In this document: positions 1 to 17,437 of the stretch, piece by piece
How the letters are laid out: each line of letters opens with the position of its first letter
Numbering within the stretch: position 1 is the stretch's first letter
NCBI GenBank assembly: GCA_030549775.1
Contig: CM060173.1
Location: forward strand, 35,587,110-35,651,109
Length of the DNA stretch: 64,000 nucleotides
Reading direction: 5' to 3'
Source of the DNA: Tamarix chinensis
Taxonomy: Eukaryota; Streptophyta; Magnoliopsida; Caryophyllales; Tamaricaceae
Position numbers and translations under genes: made by a program
The notes under the pieces: generated by a model
Told to the model about the DNA's origin: nothing
Databases searched by the model: none
The model's input: only the letters and a program-made list of their open reading frames with translations

Positions 1-339
1 AACAAGTCTAAAAGAGGTACCAATAGGAGTTCTCAACTACTTGAGATTGTACATACCAATATATGTAGTCTAGATATGGACTCACACAGCCAGAGATACT
101 TCATCGCATTCATTGATGACTATTCATGATACATGTATCTCTACTTGCTAAACAATAAGTATAAAGCATTAGATGCTTTTAAAGTATTCAAAGCTGAGGT
201 AGAGAAACAATGTGACAAGTAAATCAAAATTGTGAGGTCTAATAGAGGTGGAGAGTACTATGGTAGGTACACTAAGGATGGACAAGAACCTAGTCCATTT
301 GTGAAGTTTCTTCAAAAGAATAGGATAGTTGCTCAATAT
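1..339 (+). pseudogene. Ty1/copia integrase core, N-terminal part (broken)
   Basis: Translation from about base 40 reads as a copia integrase core, with recognisable stretches FIAFIDDYS, VEKQCDK and IVRSNRGGEYYGRY. The family catalyses strand transfer of retrotransposon cDNA. In-frame stops follow FIDDYS and EKQCDK. The first catalytic Asp (family motif HTDICG) reads Asn, and the second (RSDRGGEY) reads Asn as well, so the domain is dead. The frame stops at base 339, where a solo LTR is inserted, and resumes at 4114. The 5' part of the element lies outside the window. The lineage within copia is not assigned. Confidence 0.9.
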
Positions 340-3300
340 TATAATACCTCATTTTAATAAATTATTAATTTAAATATGCAAGACTTAAAATTTGTTTAGT
401 AAACGTAATAAATCATAGGATTCTCTTTAGAATGAACGTCTCGCCATTACGAGTAAGTCTATAAATATTAAATTATGATAACAACCCGGACTAGGGTATA
501 TATGAGTAGAGGAAGATAAAAGTTGATGATAGTAATAATAACAATAATAAGAAAAGAGTAGATAATAATCAAAATAGAAAGGATGCTAATAAAAACAACC
601 TTATAATAAGTAACACTCTTAAAAATAATGTTGATAACAACAAGTGTAAGAAAATAATGTTAGAAATAGTTATGATAATAAGGAGTGGCAATGATAACAC
701 TAATAATAATAATATTGATCATGATAACTATTAGTGAGAATAATGGTGAAAATAAAGCCTTGAATAGGTAGGATTTTTCCCTAGTAACCATACTCTTAAA
801 AGCCTAATACTTTGGGATGTTTTTGCTAATTAAATTCTAATCAATCTCCATCCTTTTCCCACTCTAAATTTTAGCCTAAACTCCCCCAACTTGTAGCACC
901 ATACCCCTCCCATGTAGCAAGTGGCCACCTTTTTCCCATACCCTGCACTCCTCCTATCTTATCCTCTAGCTTTGTAGCCATTCCCCTCCCCTAGTAGCAG
1001 CCCATCACCCTCCCTACTCTCCTCCTTTCCCATGCCATTCCACCTTGCAAAATCCCAGCAAACCAGCCTAGCCACATGCAGCCACCAAACCTCACGTCAC
1101 CCATCCACATGTAGCCATAGAACTCATGTAAACCAGCCCTCTCAACAAGTAGCAGCCCTCAACCTCTCCTCCTCTCAACCTGCACACCTATCCAACTTTT
1201 CTAGCCATCTACCCATCCATTTTCTTCCTTTCCCACGCATCCAGCCAGCCCTTTCACTTCACCCAAGCTTCGGCACCCTCATCCCCAAAAACCAACCTAC
1301 AGCATCCTCCCCAACTCCCCCCGCAGCATCCCATTTTCTCTCTATTTTTTTCCTTCCTTTCTTAAATCCCAACCTGCAGCAAGTCCCTCCTTCCCTCTCT
1401 ATTTTGGTCATCTATTTTTCTCCCTACAATTCCTCTATTTCTCCCCCTTACTTCCATCATTTGACACTCTTTTTTGTATCCCCCAAACTTCTCTCTTTTA
1501 CCACCAAACTTCTTTGCAAAAATCACCCAACTTGTAGCCTTGCTAAGCAACCCTCTTCCTTTGTGTTTCACCACTCCAAGTAGCAACTAATTTGGGTGTA
1601 AGTATTCCATCTTCCAATGTGCGTGGTTTGTAGTAATTCCATGCATTGGAACCCTTGGTTAATTCCCTAATCGTATTTCGGGTATTAGTTCGTATAGGTT
1701 TTCATTTTATTATTTTTCTTAGCATAGATACTCATGCCTGTATAGTTGTGCATGGTGTTATTTATTTTTAGGTAATCTCAACCCCACCTAAGGTACCATT
1801 GGAAGAAGCTCTTCATGGAATTATTTTGCTTAGCTCAAGGGTAAATCCAACTAATCTGTAGATGGTATAATTTTGTGTGAAAATGATAGGTTAGTTTTCT
1901 AGGATAAAAGTCATGCTAGATTGAGGATATCAAATGACTCGAATTTTGTGAGAAATGGAAGCATGTTATAGTTCATTCCTATGTGAATATTATGATGTGT
2001 AAGTTAATATATGTTACCATGCTAATATTTATATGCCTTGGTAGTATTCTAAGAATTGAAGAGTGTATGCTTATGACAATGTGTATGGATTTATGCTAAA
2101 AATAAGTGTGCATGTTTGGGGTACTGATATATGTTACCATGCTAATATTTGTATGCCTAGGTAGTATTCTAAAAATTGAAGAGTGTATGCTTATGACAAC
2201 ATATATAGATTTATGCTAAAAAAGGGAAATGTGCATGTTTAGGGTTAGAGTCCAACCAAAAAATTTGTCATATTTCATGGTAAGACACATAAATGGATTA
2301 AATGTGTCCTTTGGATAATTTAGATAATTTTGGAAGTATAGCATGCTAAATTAGAGTATAAATGTGTTTAAATTGTGATTATTATGTGTTGTATGTTCTA
2401 GGGGTAAAAATGTGAATTCTATATACCATGGTCCATATTTAAAAGTTATTTGTGAAAATTGCATGAATTTTATGAGATATTTGAAATGCATGCTAAGAGT
2501 GTATAAATGTACCATGTGTGGTGAATGATAATATAGTCTTTTATTGTACCGAAGAAATTATTGTCTATTAAAGTATCATTAGCTATTTTATGTTAGTTTT
2601 TTTATGACAAATATCCTATGGAGATAAACTTGGTAATAAATTAAAGGAAAATGTGGTAGTTATAGATCGAAGGGTATTTTGGTCATTAGGGAGAAAATGT
2701 GTTTCAAAGCGAATAATTAGGCTATTTGACTTAAGTTTTGGCCTCCGAATAATTTTGGAAATAATTGGACGAATGGATTGAATAACTTAATCGGATAATT
2801 ATTCGAGCTATGGCATGATGCCTACCCTAGGTCATGTTGACTTGGAATTGTTGTGACCCTCGTGGTCTTTTGGATTTGACATTTGATGGTTGATTGTTGT
2901 GACCCTCGTGGTATCTTGGTTGATTGATTTATGGCTAAGTTGTCATATTATGAACCTTGTTGTTCTCAAATTAATAATCTAAAATTTCATAAGACACTAA
3001 TCACTTAAAGTGGCAGAATTGAGTTTGGAAAGGAATCTTTTGCCTCGGACTTCGCCACCGAGTGCATAGTTTGGGCCTTCAGATCAAGGGGCTCACTTTT
3101 GCTCTATAGGTATTCCATTCACCCTATAGGGAGTACGCATACTTAAGGACTTGAGTTCTGAGGTTTAGTATGGACGACTGATATGTTGTGTGGATTCCTT
3201 GGCAAGCTTTACCCTGGAATCGAGTGAATTATTTTGGTACCACCCTCCTTGACGATCATTGTCATGGATATGGGATTGTTTTCCACTCGAGAATTGATAT

Positions 3301-4108
3301 ATAAATGATATAACTAGATTAGAACCATAATACTTCTGTAATAATTATATTAGGCGTGACTCGACCTTGGTTAGATTATTTGGAATGTCACTACTTCTCC
3401 CTGTTATGCTATAAAGTATATTCATTGGTAAGTTAAAATGGTTGTGAGATTATAAGCATGTCTTCAATGCCTTTGTTAGGGATTTGATCTAACTAGTATC
3501 ATTATTTGTGATGTGGAATTGTGTTATAAAATCATGGCTTTGCATGTGATCATGTGTTTTATTTGAATGCATTACTTTTATGATGATTGCTATATGGGTA
3601 TGCTACCTCTCCGGAGGCATTCTGGTTTACTCATTACGAGGAATTCATGCTGATGCAATTACTTTTCAGAGGAGTATGTTCGTGGCATGAAACGGTTGAA
3701 GAATTTTGAGGAGCATCATCCAAAATAATAGTTAGGCTAAGGGAGTGAGTGGACCCTGTCCCTATTTCCCTTTCCTTATAACTTTGATGGACTGGTTGAG
3801 TGTAAGGTAAACCACTGTTGCACCTTCGTGTGCTCTTTTGTTTATATTCTGAAATTTGTTAGTTACTAATTATTTAAATGGTTCTTTGGTATGGATAATC
3901 TTTCTTTGTAAAACCCTTGATCTTGTATTATACTTCTCTCGCATTTGGTTGGTTTGACTTGTTTTAAACCTTAGCACTTAACATAAGGATGGTGAGGAGA
4001 CCGGACTTATGTTAAGTGGGGCGATAACACTCAGTGTTTTATAATTTCCGCTTTCGCAAAAATTAAATTTGAAATGAAAATTCCAAATCGTGATTTTGGG
4101 GTGTTACA
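340..4108 (+). mobile_element. Solo LTR, 3.77 kb, Tekay/Del-like gypsy type, inside the copia integrase
   Basis: The left end TATAATACC (decayed TGTAATACC) and right end GGGGTGTTACA are the usual termini of long gypsy chromovirus LTRs. The 5 bases before it (335-339, AATAT) and after it (4109-4113, AATAC) form a target duplication with one C/T change. Removing the insert plus one duplication restores the copia motif between AQY and TMP. No primer binding site, gag or pol was found inside, so this is a solo LTR left by LTR-LTR recombination. A pyrimidine-rich stretch (840-1580) lies in the first half, as in the other forward LTRs here. Open frames inside are compositional, not genes. Confidence 0.85.
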
Positions 4109-4113
4109 AATAC

Positions 4114-6403
4114 ACTATGCCTAGTTCACTGGACCAAAATGGCGTAGCTAAGAGAAGAAACAGGACATTATTAGATATGGTGGAGAGTATGCTTAGCAAA
4201 TCCAATCTTCCAAGATCTTTGTGGAATGAAGTACTTAAGGCGGTGGTATATATTTTAAATTGAGTTCCAACCAAAGCAGTGTCTAAGACACCATTTGAGC
4301 TTTTTAAGTGTTGGAAGCCAAGTTTAAAACATATGAGAGTTTGGATATGTCTATATGAAGTGAGAATTTATAATCCACAAGAAAGGAATCTAGACCCAAG
4401 GACCATAAGTCAGTATTTCGTTGGATATGCTAAAAGCTCTAAGGGTTATAGGTTCTATTGTCTATCACATAACATTAGGTTTGTGGAGTCAAGAAATGCT
4501 AAATTTCTTGAATATGACTCAATTAGTGGGAGTGATTAGATCAAGGACCCAGTTTCTAAACCTACTCATCCAATAGAGGAAGCTTCAACTTCATGTGATA
4601 GAGTGAATTTTGTTTGCCGTATACTTCCAATGACGGTCATGGTTGAACAATAAGTGAATGAACCTCCATAGAATGTTAACATAAATCTAGTAGATTAGGT
4701 TGTTCAAGAACATCCTGAAGTTGTTGAACAACCAGCTATTTAGCAACCTCCACAAAAGGATGCTAGGCTAGCTTTAAGAAGATCTACTAGGGAAAGAATA
4801 TTAGCTATATCTAGTGACTATTATGTGCACTTATAATAATCTGACTGTGACATTTGTGCTATTGATGATCCCAAAACCTTTTTGCATTCCATGAGTAGTT
4901 CGAAATCTAAGTTATGGTATGTTTCCATGAAAGAAGAGATGAATTCCATGAAAGTCAATGAGGTTTGGGATGTTGTACCTTTACCTGATGGGGCTAAGCC
5001 TATTGGTTTTAAATGGGTCTTTAAGACCAAGAGAGACTCATCAGAGAACATTGATAGGTATAAAGCTAGACTAGTTGCTAAGGGTTTCACTCAGAGAGAG
5101 GGCGAGGACTATAAGGAGACTTTCTCTCCTGTGTCCAATAAGGATTCCCTACGAATTGTTATGGCATTAGTAGCTCATTTTGATTTTGAATTACAACAAA
5201 TGGATGTGAAAACTACATTTTTTAATGGTGAGCTTGAGGATGAGGTATGCATGAAATAACTTGAAGGGTTCTCTTCTCATGGAGACAAAGGTCTTGTATG
5301 CAAGCTAAAGAATGCCATATATGGATTGAAAGAAGCCTCCCGACGATGGTATCTAAAGTTCCATGGTGTCATTTATTCATTTAGATTTGAAGAGAATTTC
5401 ATGGATTAGTGTATATACATTAAGATCAGTGGGAGTAAGGTTCTTTTATTGATTCTATATGTGGATGACATTTTACTTGCATGCAATGATAAGGGGATGC
5501 TATATGCGGTGAAACAATTTATTTCTAACAAAATTGATATGAAGGATATGGGTGATGCATCTTATGTTATTGGCATTAAGATTCATTGAGGTGGATCCCG
5601 AAGGATATTAGGGCTATCTCAAGAAGTATATATCAATAAGGTGTTAGAAAGATACAGAATGATAGATTGTACACCAAGTGTGGCTCCAATTGTCAAAGGA
5701 GAAAAATCACAACTAAGTCAATATCCTAAAAATAACTTATAAAGAGATCATATGAAGAACATACCATATGCTTCTACAGTAGGAATCCTTATGAATTCTT
5801 AGATTTGCAGAAGACCTGACATTGAATATGCTGTTAGGGTATTGGGATGTTACCAGAGTAATCTAGGAGCTGACCACTAGAAAATTGCAAAAAAGGTTAT
5901 GAGGTATCTAAAGGGAACAAAGGACTATATGCTCATATATCGTCATGTGGAGGATTTGGTGGTAGTTGGCTATTTAGATGTAGACTTTGTTGGTTGTGTA
6001 GATTAATGGTGCAACAATATCCTAGAAAAGCAAGAAGCATGATTGTATAGCCTCTTCTACTATGGAAGTAGAACTCATCTCATCTTTTGAAGCCACAATG
6101 CATGGTGTGTAGTTAAGAAATTTCATATTAGGTCTTAGGATAGTAGATTCTATATCTAGGCCATTGATACTCAAGTGTGACAATTCAGTTGTCATATTTA
6201 TCTTAAGGAACAACAAAAGTGGTAGTCATGCCAAGGGCACAAACGTTAAGTAATTGAAGATAAAGGAGCGTGTTTCAAAAGGAGAAGTGGTCTTGGAAAA
6301 CATAGGCACTGGTTATATGTTAGCTGATCCTTTAACTAAGGGCATGCCACCGAGAAAGTTTAAGGATCATGTTTACAATATGGGTGTTGGAGCCTCTATG
6401 TGA
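4114..6403 (+). pseudogene. Ty1/copia pol: integrase end, reverse transcriptase, RNase H (broken)
   Basis: Colinear copia pol. Integrase resumes at 4114 (QNGVAKRRNRTL, then FVGYAKSSKGYRFYC near 4420). RT runs about 4880-5700, with WVFKTKRDSS, RLVAKGFTQREGEDY, MDVKTTFFNGELEDE and an intact catalytic box ILYVDDILLA near 5455. RNase H runs about 5790-6400 (RRPDIEYAV, VMRYLKGTKDY, ADPLTKGMPP-like end). The third integrase catalytic residue (family NGVAER) reads Lys. Many in-frame TAG/TGA stops replace Gln, Arg or Trp codons, and frameshifts appear after 6000. The intact RT box shows the element was ordinary before decay. There is no separate Gag; the 5' half is off the window. Confidence 0.9.
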
Positions 6404-6707
6404 TTGTATTATATAATATATTATGGTTTGATTATAGTAAAGCTATGTTGTGATTGTTTCTCATTTAGTTTGTATAGATATAGTTTTTTGAGAAATATCA
6501 CATTATATCTTGAACTTTGAATAAGTGTTGGGTTTGTTCATAAAGTTAAAGTTGAGGATGGAATTAGTGCATTATGATAAATGGAAGATAACTTTTGAAA
6601 TTTTAAGAGCTTGTCGCTGTGATCCATGCATTAGTTTCATCATAAAGTTTATGCTAACATAAGGAGACCATGACATAGATCTAATTTATATGGACCAAGT
6701 GGGAGAA
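6404..6707 (+). other. Copia 3' untranslated region ending in polypurine tract
   Basis: AT-rich sequence follows the RNase H stop. It ends in CAAGTGGGAGAA (about 6696-6707), directly before the TGTTCATA start of the 3' LTR. A purine run in this position primes plus-strand synthesis in copia elements. Nothing else is recognised here. Confidence 0.75.
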
Positions 6708-7110
6708 TGTTCATATATTTTTATTTTATAAAACTATTTTTATTATTTTATAAATAAAGTGTTTCAGATTTTACGTATATATTAACCTTTAATATGGTCC
6801 ATATTAAATTAGATATAAAGTTATTGGCCATAAAGTTTATGTTGTATGGTAATATGTGAGTAATTAAGCCTAATCGTATATCTCTCTATGTAATTCTTGA
6901 TGGTAGAATTAGAAATAAGTTGTTATAGATAAATATATGTGTATTGTGTGATGGAAAAATTAAGTAAGATAATTTAATTATCTTATTAATTAATTAATCT
7001 TAATTTTCTAATTTAAATGATTTTTTAAATTTAAATTTGAATTAAAGGGTGGGAAAAATAGTTGTTGGTTGTCATATTTACATGGCATGTGTAGGATTAA
7101 GGGTGTAGTA

Positions 7111-7114
<4 letters not shown>

Positions 7115-7150
<36 letters not shown>
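7115..7150. repeat. (TC)18 microsatellite
   Basis: Perfect TC dinucleotide run inside the copia 3' LTR. It creates Ser-Leu or Arg-Glu open frames on the two strands, which are not genes. Confidence 0.97.
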
Positions 7151-7155
<5 letters not shown>

Positions 7156-7430
7156 GTAGAACTTTTTCCCTCTTTAATGCATACACATATATCCATTAGA
7201 GAGAAAGGAAGAGGTTATTTTTCTTCAATTTTCTTAGTAATTTCTATGTGAAATCAAAGTAAGCGAAGAAATATAAAGAAGGTTGCTATCCTGTTCCTTG
7301 TTATAAGCACGCACCATTGGGTTTAAGGAAAAGGGAGTAGAACCGTAAAATTTGACTCCAAAAATTATAAACTGCGAATTCGGTGCAATTAATCCATCAA
7401 TAGCAGGAGGCATGCTATATATATAATTTA

Positions 7431-7438
<8 letters not shown>

Positions 7439-7488
<50 letters not shown>
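7439..7488. repeat. (TA)25 microsatellite
   Basis: Perfect TA dinucleotide run, preceded by shorter TA stretches. Confidence 0.97.
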
Positions 7489-7491
<3 letters not shown>

Positions 7492-7635
7492 TTTTATGAT
7501 CTTAATTCCACATAAAGTTTGTTATTTGATGTATTAGGGTTTTACATGAATTTTTAATTTGCCTGTGCATGAATTTGTATTAATAATATGTTAATTATAT
7601 GATTCATGCTATCAAAATCTGTCTAATATTGAACA

Positions 7636-7952
7636 CGCTCTTTGTTTCTTCATTAATCAAAATTCTATAATATTATGAATTCTAATAATAACAAGGAGGA
7701 ATCTGTGTAATAAAACACAAACCATTCATATAGGTTGCTCCTTTTTAAATTTATATTTGACTATGTAACCAAATGCATCATTCTTAGTATTGAAAGGAAG
7801 AAACATTTCTCTCTTTAGCTATTATTCTTCCCCATTCAAAACTTATATTTTCATTTCTAAGCAAGTAAATTATTAAAGAATTGTTAATTTAAAATGATAA
7901 GTTATTTTCAATCACTTCTTATATTTGCCATTAATGAATTATAGTGAATGTG
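7636..7952. other. AT-rich spacer, nothing recognised
   Basis: Lies between the provisional copia LTR end and the next LTR. No coding motif or repeat is recognised. Confidence 0.6.
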
Positions 7953-9646
7953 TGTAGTATAGCAAATTTTTAACTAACCCAAATCTCTAGAAATATATAT
8001 TTTATCAAATCATAATCTTGGTTAGTTGGTATTTTTATCTTATCCTAATTTCTTGATCCTAAATCTAAACCTAATTCTAATTATAATTTTGGGTAATTAA
8101 TATTTTAGCCTAACCTAAACCCTAGATTACTAATAAATTAACATTACTAGAATTCCCTAATCTTAAATTTAAATCAAATTCAAATCCTAACCCTATTTTT
8201 TTTATTTTCCCTTTTTCTTTATCCTTTTCCTTTTTCCTTTTTTTAATTTTCCTTTCCCTTCTCCTCTGCCTTAATCGACATGCAATCCTCTTTTCTATTC
8301 GGGCTATGCACCATCTCTCACATGCCTCCTTTCTTTCCATTCATTTCCCTTCCACTTCTCTACACCTGTTCTTTGCACTTGCCTCACATGTCCCTACAAT
8401 GATAGATGACATTGATTCCCTATCCTTTCTTAGTCATCTATTGAGAGAAACGGCTATGTCCAAACCCCTTCACTATTCACCATTCCCTTAAGAATACTTC
8501 GTTCCTTTCACTCACTTTTTTCCACGTTCATTAAGAAAATTTTCCAAGAACCCCAACCATTTCCTTTCCTCTCTATCTTCTCCCTTCCACTATTTTTATT
8601 CGATTAGATTTCATTACCCTCCGGCAACACCACCATTAACCATCACCAACTACCACATGGTCCACCATTCTTTTCGTCCTCCAAAATTAGCCCATAACCA
8701 CCCATGACCAAGCCCTAATTCCCACTTTCTTCTTCTTCCCAGCAATCATTTTTCTTCCCCAAAATGGTCCTATTTTTTGGTTTAGTCCCTCCCACAATTG
8801 TGTGCCCTCCTTTACATATCTATGCACCTTCCTTCCTAAAGTTGAGAGCTCCTATTTTTGTGTAGGCCAAGAACACTTCTATGCACAACTATACATGCCA
8901 TGTGCATACCCTTCGCCACAAAACTGTACACTTTCATTTCACATGTCTTGCACCACCCAACACCAATGATCTACCTCTCCTCTAATTCCACTTCTATAAG
9001 AACCACATTTGTGTGTAACCACCACAAAAAACCACAAATTCCACCTTCCCCTTTCTCTCACTATGTGCCAACAACCTTCCCCCACCTCATGAACCCATCA
9101 CCTCCTTATACCAACCACCTCACATCCCCCTCCACCTTGTAGCATCAACCACCCAAACACCCACCACCTTATTACATCACAACCTATGTAATTACCACCT
9201 CCCTAGGTTGTACCACTTTTCTACTCAACTAGCATCATTGGTGCCAAGTCCTATTTGGTTATGTTTTACTATATTCCCATAATTCTTTTCCTTAACTTTC
9301 CATGTCTATTTTACTTATGTTCTAACCATATATTGTTCTTGATTTTTAGGAAATTTGTTAGTGGTTTTAGCGGAGGATTCTTGGGGATTATAATTTCTTA
9401 GAGACCGGTGACTATTTTGGTAAGGAGATATGTCATAGTTAGGGTTTTATATGCAATGTAAAAATTTGTATGAAATCTCTTGTTTGGTATTTTTATATGG
9501 AAATGTCATGATTATTATGTCACTATATGATATGTTGTTTTTATTGTGTAAAAATGAGTAATATGTGAAAGTAGGCATTCACCAGTCTCATTTAGTTAAT
9601 ATTTTTTTTTAATTTGGGTAGTTGGCATGATTCAATATCTAAGTTT

Positions 9647-9699
<53 letters not shown>

Positions 9700-11301
9700 T
9701 TACTTTAATGTTGGCATTTTAACTATCTAATGGGCAATTTGGTTAATATGGGTTAAATAAGAAATATTTGGCATTTTAATGTATGGATTGTTGAAAATAT
9801 GTTACATATATCATGTGAAATATTTTGAGTAATTATTAATAAACTAACTTCAGTAAAATGAGAAAATAGCTTAAATTGGGAATATTAACCCTAGAGTTAG
9901 TATCATTATTGCATGCGTAAAATATTGGCCTTATACCTTTCATTTGGAATATGAGGTTAATATTAGAATTTTTGGATTATGTAAAAAAATGGTATTTATA
10001 GGATTTTTATGGGAAAAGTTATGCCTACTTTGTAAAATTAAGATTTTGTAAATACTTATAAATAGTAACCCTAGAAGTAGGCTTATTATTTTACGTGTAA
10101 TACATTGGAGTTAGAACTTGATTTTTATATATTTTGTCAACAATAATGCTTTAGGGTTGTATACTAAATTTAGTTGTAAAATGATTATTAAAGAAAAACT
10201 TGGATATCACCTTTTTCTTAGAGGATGTCCCAATAATCTTGTTATTGTGTTTTACATATTTTAAACAGTCTTGTTAAGTACGATTATATTCATTGCATAT
10301 CTACATGTATTTTTGAATGATGATATTTAGATAAACAACAATAGATTAGACATTAATCACTTAAAGTGACAGGTTACATGGGTTAGGATTATTATGCTCG
10401 TTTCACCAAATGATAATAGTAGCTAAAAAGTGTTTTTCCATGAGAGGTGCTTCAACTCCTTCCGTGGAATTATGAATTGTGGGGTTCTTTAACTCAATGT
10501 AAAGATAAATAGTTAATATTATATTTACTTGAGTCATGTTCGAGGTGTTTTTTCCATTCCATTAGATGATACTAGATGATAATTGTGGCGTAAGAACCTT
10601 TTCCCCTGAGAGGTGCTTCATTTCATTCCACCATATTATGAATAATAGATCCTAATAGCTCAATTAAAATAAGAATATCAATCATTATTATATCTGATAA
10701 TGGACCTCTAGAATTATTTCTTATCATGTATCATATTATTTTACCTTATATGCATGTTTATTCTTCTATGTGATTTTATATATTCTGTGTAACCCTACTA
10801 TGCCTGTATTATTTCCTTACTTAGTATATAGCAATTGATCATTTTTTTTAATAGTTTCTACTCATTCTTATGATTTCATGACTTAGATGATTTTGTGTTG
10901 GTCAATGTGCACCCCTTAGATGAATTTGCTAGTTTTTGATGCCTTTCTTTGTGTGTAGTGACCTTGTTACCTTTGGGTCTTGGGATGTAGAGTCATATTA
11001 TCTAGGCTATAGCTTTGGTTTGGATACATTTTGGGACTCTTTGTTCCATACCCCTTTCAATGTATTTTTTTTATATATATACTGTACTCATAATCGACCT
11101 CAAAACTCTTATTTAAGTTTATAAATCTATATATATCTTTATGTTATCATGTTTTACGTGTTAACTTTTCTACCTTGTATTCATTATAAGTATCGTAATA
11201 TAAGATAGACTTATGTTTACTACCGCTATAACACCTAATTATGTTGTTATTACATTTTAGCTAAAATAAATTTTTTTAATAGTAAATGTTTGGGAGTTAC
11301 A
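7953..11301 (+). mobile_element. Gypsy LTR copy 1 (5' LTR of a deleted element)
   Basis: It aligns along most of its length with the LTR at 12777-17421, at an offset of about 4,820 near the start and about 5,320 past 9350. The start TGTAGTATAGC is a decayed TGTAACACC. The right end GGGAGTTACA is followed at 11303 by a primer binding site, so this is a 5' LTR. Landmarks shared with copy 2 are a pyrimidine-rich block (8190-9200), a CT/CA microsatellite (9648-9699), and repeated modules with GATAATAGT and GAGAGGTGCTTCAA near 10405 and 10560. Divergence from copy 2 is high, so the pair is old. Confidence 0.8.
9648..9699. repeat. (CT)n(CA)n compound microsatellite
   Basis: A CT run passes directly into a CA run. 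The same junction occupies the matching place in LTR copy 2 (14994 onward), so the repeat was present in the ancestral LTR. Confidence 0.95.
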
Positions 11302-11302
11302 A

Positions 11303-11321
11303 GTTGATATCAAAGTCTAAG
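11303..11321 (+). other. Primer binding site (initiator tRNA-Met type)
   Basis: GTTGATATCAAAGTCTAAG begins one base after the LTR end. It is a decayed form of the TTGGTATCAAAGC-type site complementary to the initiator tRNA-Met 3' end, which primes minus-strand synthesis. Confidence 0.75.
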
Positions 11322-12776
11322 TTTTCATTACCAATTTTTTTTCCAAAATTTGGCTCTCAAAATATCCCTTATCTAATTTTAATAATATATTTCATATTTG
11401 AAACTTGATTATTTTAAAACTCAGATTAAATTGTGAGTAATTGTAAATTGATAGCTTAAGAGATTCTTATTTGTGCTCATGTGTTGTATGTGCTTACTAA
11501 GATAGGGATTTCTTAACATGGTTTATGTGTTGTAGCCCACAAAGATGCATTTATGTTTATCAACCACATCATAAATTGTGGTGAGCTAGTGTGCATACTG
11601 ATATAGTCTCAGCTCAAGATTTAGAAGCCCTTTGCATTTATAGTGATTTGTATGGACGATATAGGCATGAACTCATGGATTTATTACTTCTCCACCTTGC
11701 TATAGTGATTTGACTAAGACAAAGAGTTGGTTTTCAAAAAAATAATAGATAGTGATTTTACACGAGCCCTTGTACACTTGCACTTTGAGAGCATCGACAA
11801 TGTAATAATGCAATTTGAATGGGTCATTTGAAGATATAGGCTCTTGAAGAGGAGTCTATCATTTCGTGTCCCAAGGACATTGAGCATTGAGAGGTTTTCT
11901 TCTAGGAATAATCACCTTACGTGAACATGCAATACCATCCATTTGACCATTAGCTGTAGGAGTTAGTTATGTAGTGTAGCAATACAAGTTGTTAACTCAA
12001 CAAGGATAAAAGTGTCGAAGAGCAAAAGGAGGCCCCTTGGTAGCTTGCAGATCATGACGCATTAAGCAAGTGGTACTTCAACCATCCCTTTCCTTTTATG
12101 TTTGCATTGCTTGTAGACTTTTTGTATACCCCAATTCGGTCTTTGGCCTAGACACACTTTTTACTAGGGTTTTTGGTTAGAGGTTTTAATGTGCCTTTTT
12201 GTTCTTTTATGCATCGTTAACCTATCCACTTTTTTATCATTATCCAAATCTTTGCAATTTTCATAAGGTTTTAACCTCTTTGGAAACCTCTTGTAAGGGG
12301 GTAGTACCCTAACTTGTTAAACTTGATTCCTTATAATGTTTGACGTGTAACCTTAGAGACCACCTCTAGTTGTACTCACTCCACATTTACCCTTTTTGAC
12401 CTTTGATTTATTGAATAATTCTATGACCTTTTTAACCACCTAATGAGGAGGTACCCTTGTAGATTCTAGACACCAAGGTACGTTGGAGCGATACGAGTGA
12501 ATTTCCACTTGTGAAGGTCTGCTATAGCTGCCATGGAGTAAAGGATGTGAGTTGAGAGAGAGAAGGACATGTGCTAGACTCATCTAGAGCTCTTCAACAC
12601 TAGTGAGTTAGTTTTAGGGCTTTCCCTCTCTTTTAAGTGGGTAAAACCCAGATATATAGTGTCAACATTAACAAAATTAACCTCTAGGATCACCTTTCCT
12701 CATATCCTTTTATTATTTTTTTTCCTATTCTATATTGTTGACTTTAGGGATGAAGCATCTTTTAAGGGGATAGTGA
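11322..12776 (+). other. Short internal region, non-coding, ending in polypurine tract
   Basis: About 1.45 kb between a primer binding site and a polypurine tract. No Gag or Pol motif was found in any frame. The 3' end, AAGCATCTTTTAAGGGGATA followed by GTGA (about 12753-12776), matches the usual chromovirus 3' context (an acidic chromodomain tail codon run, TTTTAAG, G-run), directly before TGTAACACC. The element is therefore either internally deleted or a large non-autonomous derivative. The middle (11750-12550) has no recognised origin. Confidence 0.6.
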
Positions 12777-17421
<4,645 letters not shown>

Positions 17422-17423
17422 TG

Positions 17424-17437
17424 TTGGTAACAAAGTA
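17424..17437 (+). other. Primer binding site (initiator tRNA-Met type)
   Basis: TTGGTAACAAAG lies two bases after the LTR end and is a one-base variant of TTGGTATCAAAG. It marks the start of a second internal region. Confidence 0.75.

Larger units (their letters stand above)
6708..7635 (+). mobile_element. Copia 3' LTR (right end provisional)
   Basis: It starts TGTTCATA immediately after the polypurine tract. The right end is set at TTGAACA (7635) because it mirrors the start; the 5' LTR that would prove this is outside the window. The LTR contains a (TC)18 run at 7115-7150 and a (TA)25 run at 7439-7488. An earlier end near 7400-7420 is possible. Confidence 0.55.

Noticed and set aside
1032..1583. 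183-codon plus-strand open frame rich in Ser, Pro and His
   Set aside because: It lies in the pyrimidine-rich block of a solo LTR. Similar frames appear in the same block of other LTRs and no domain is visible.
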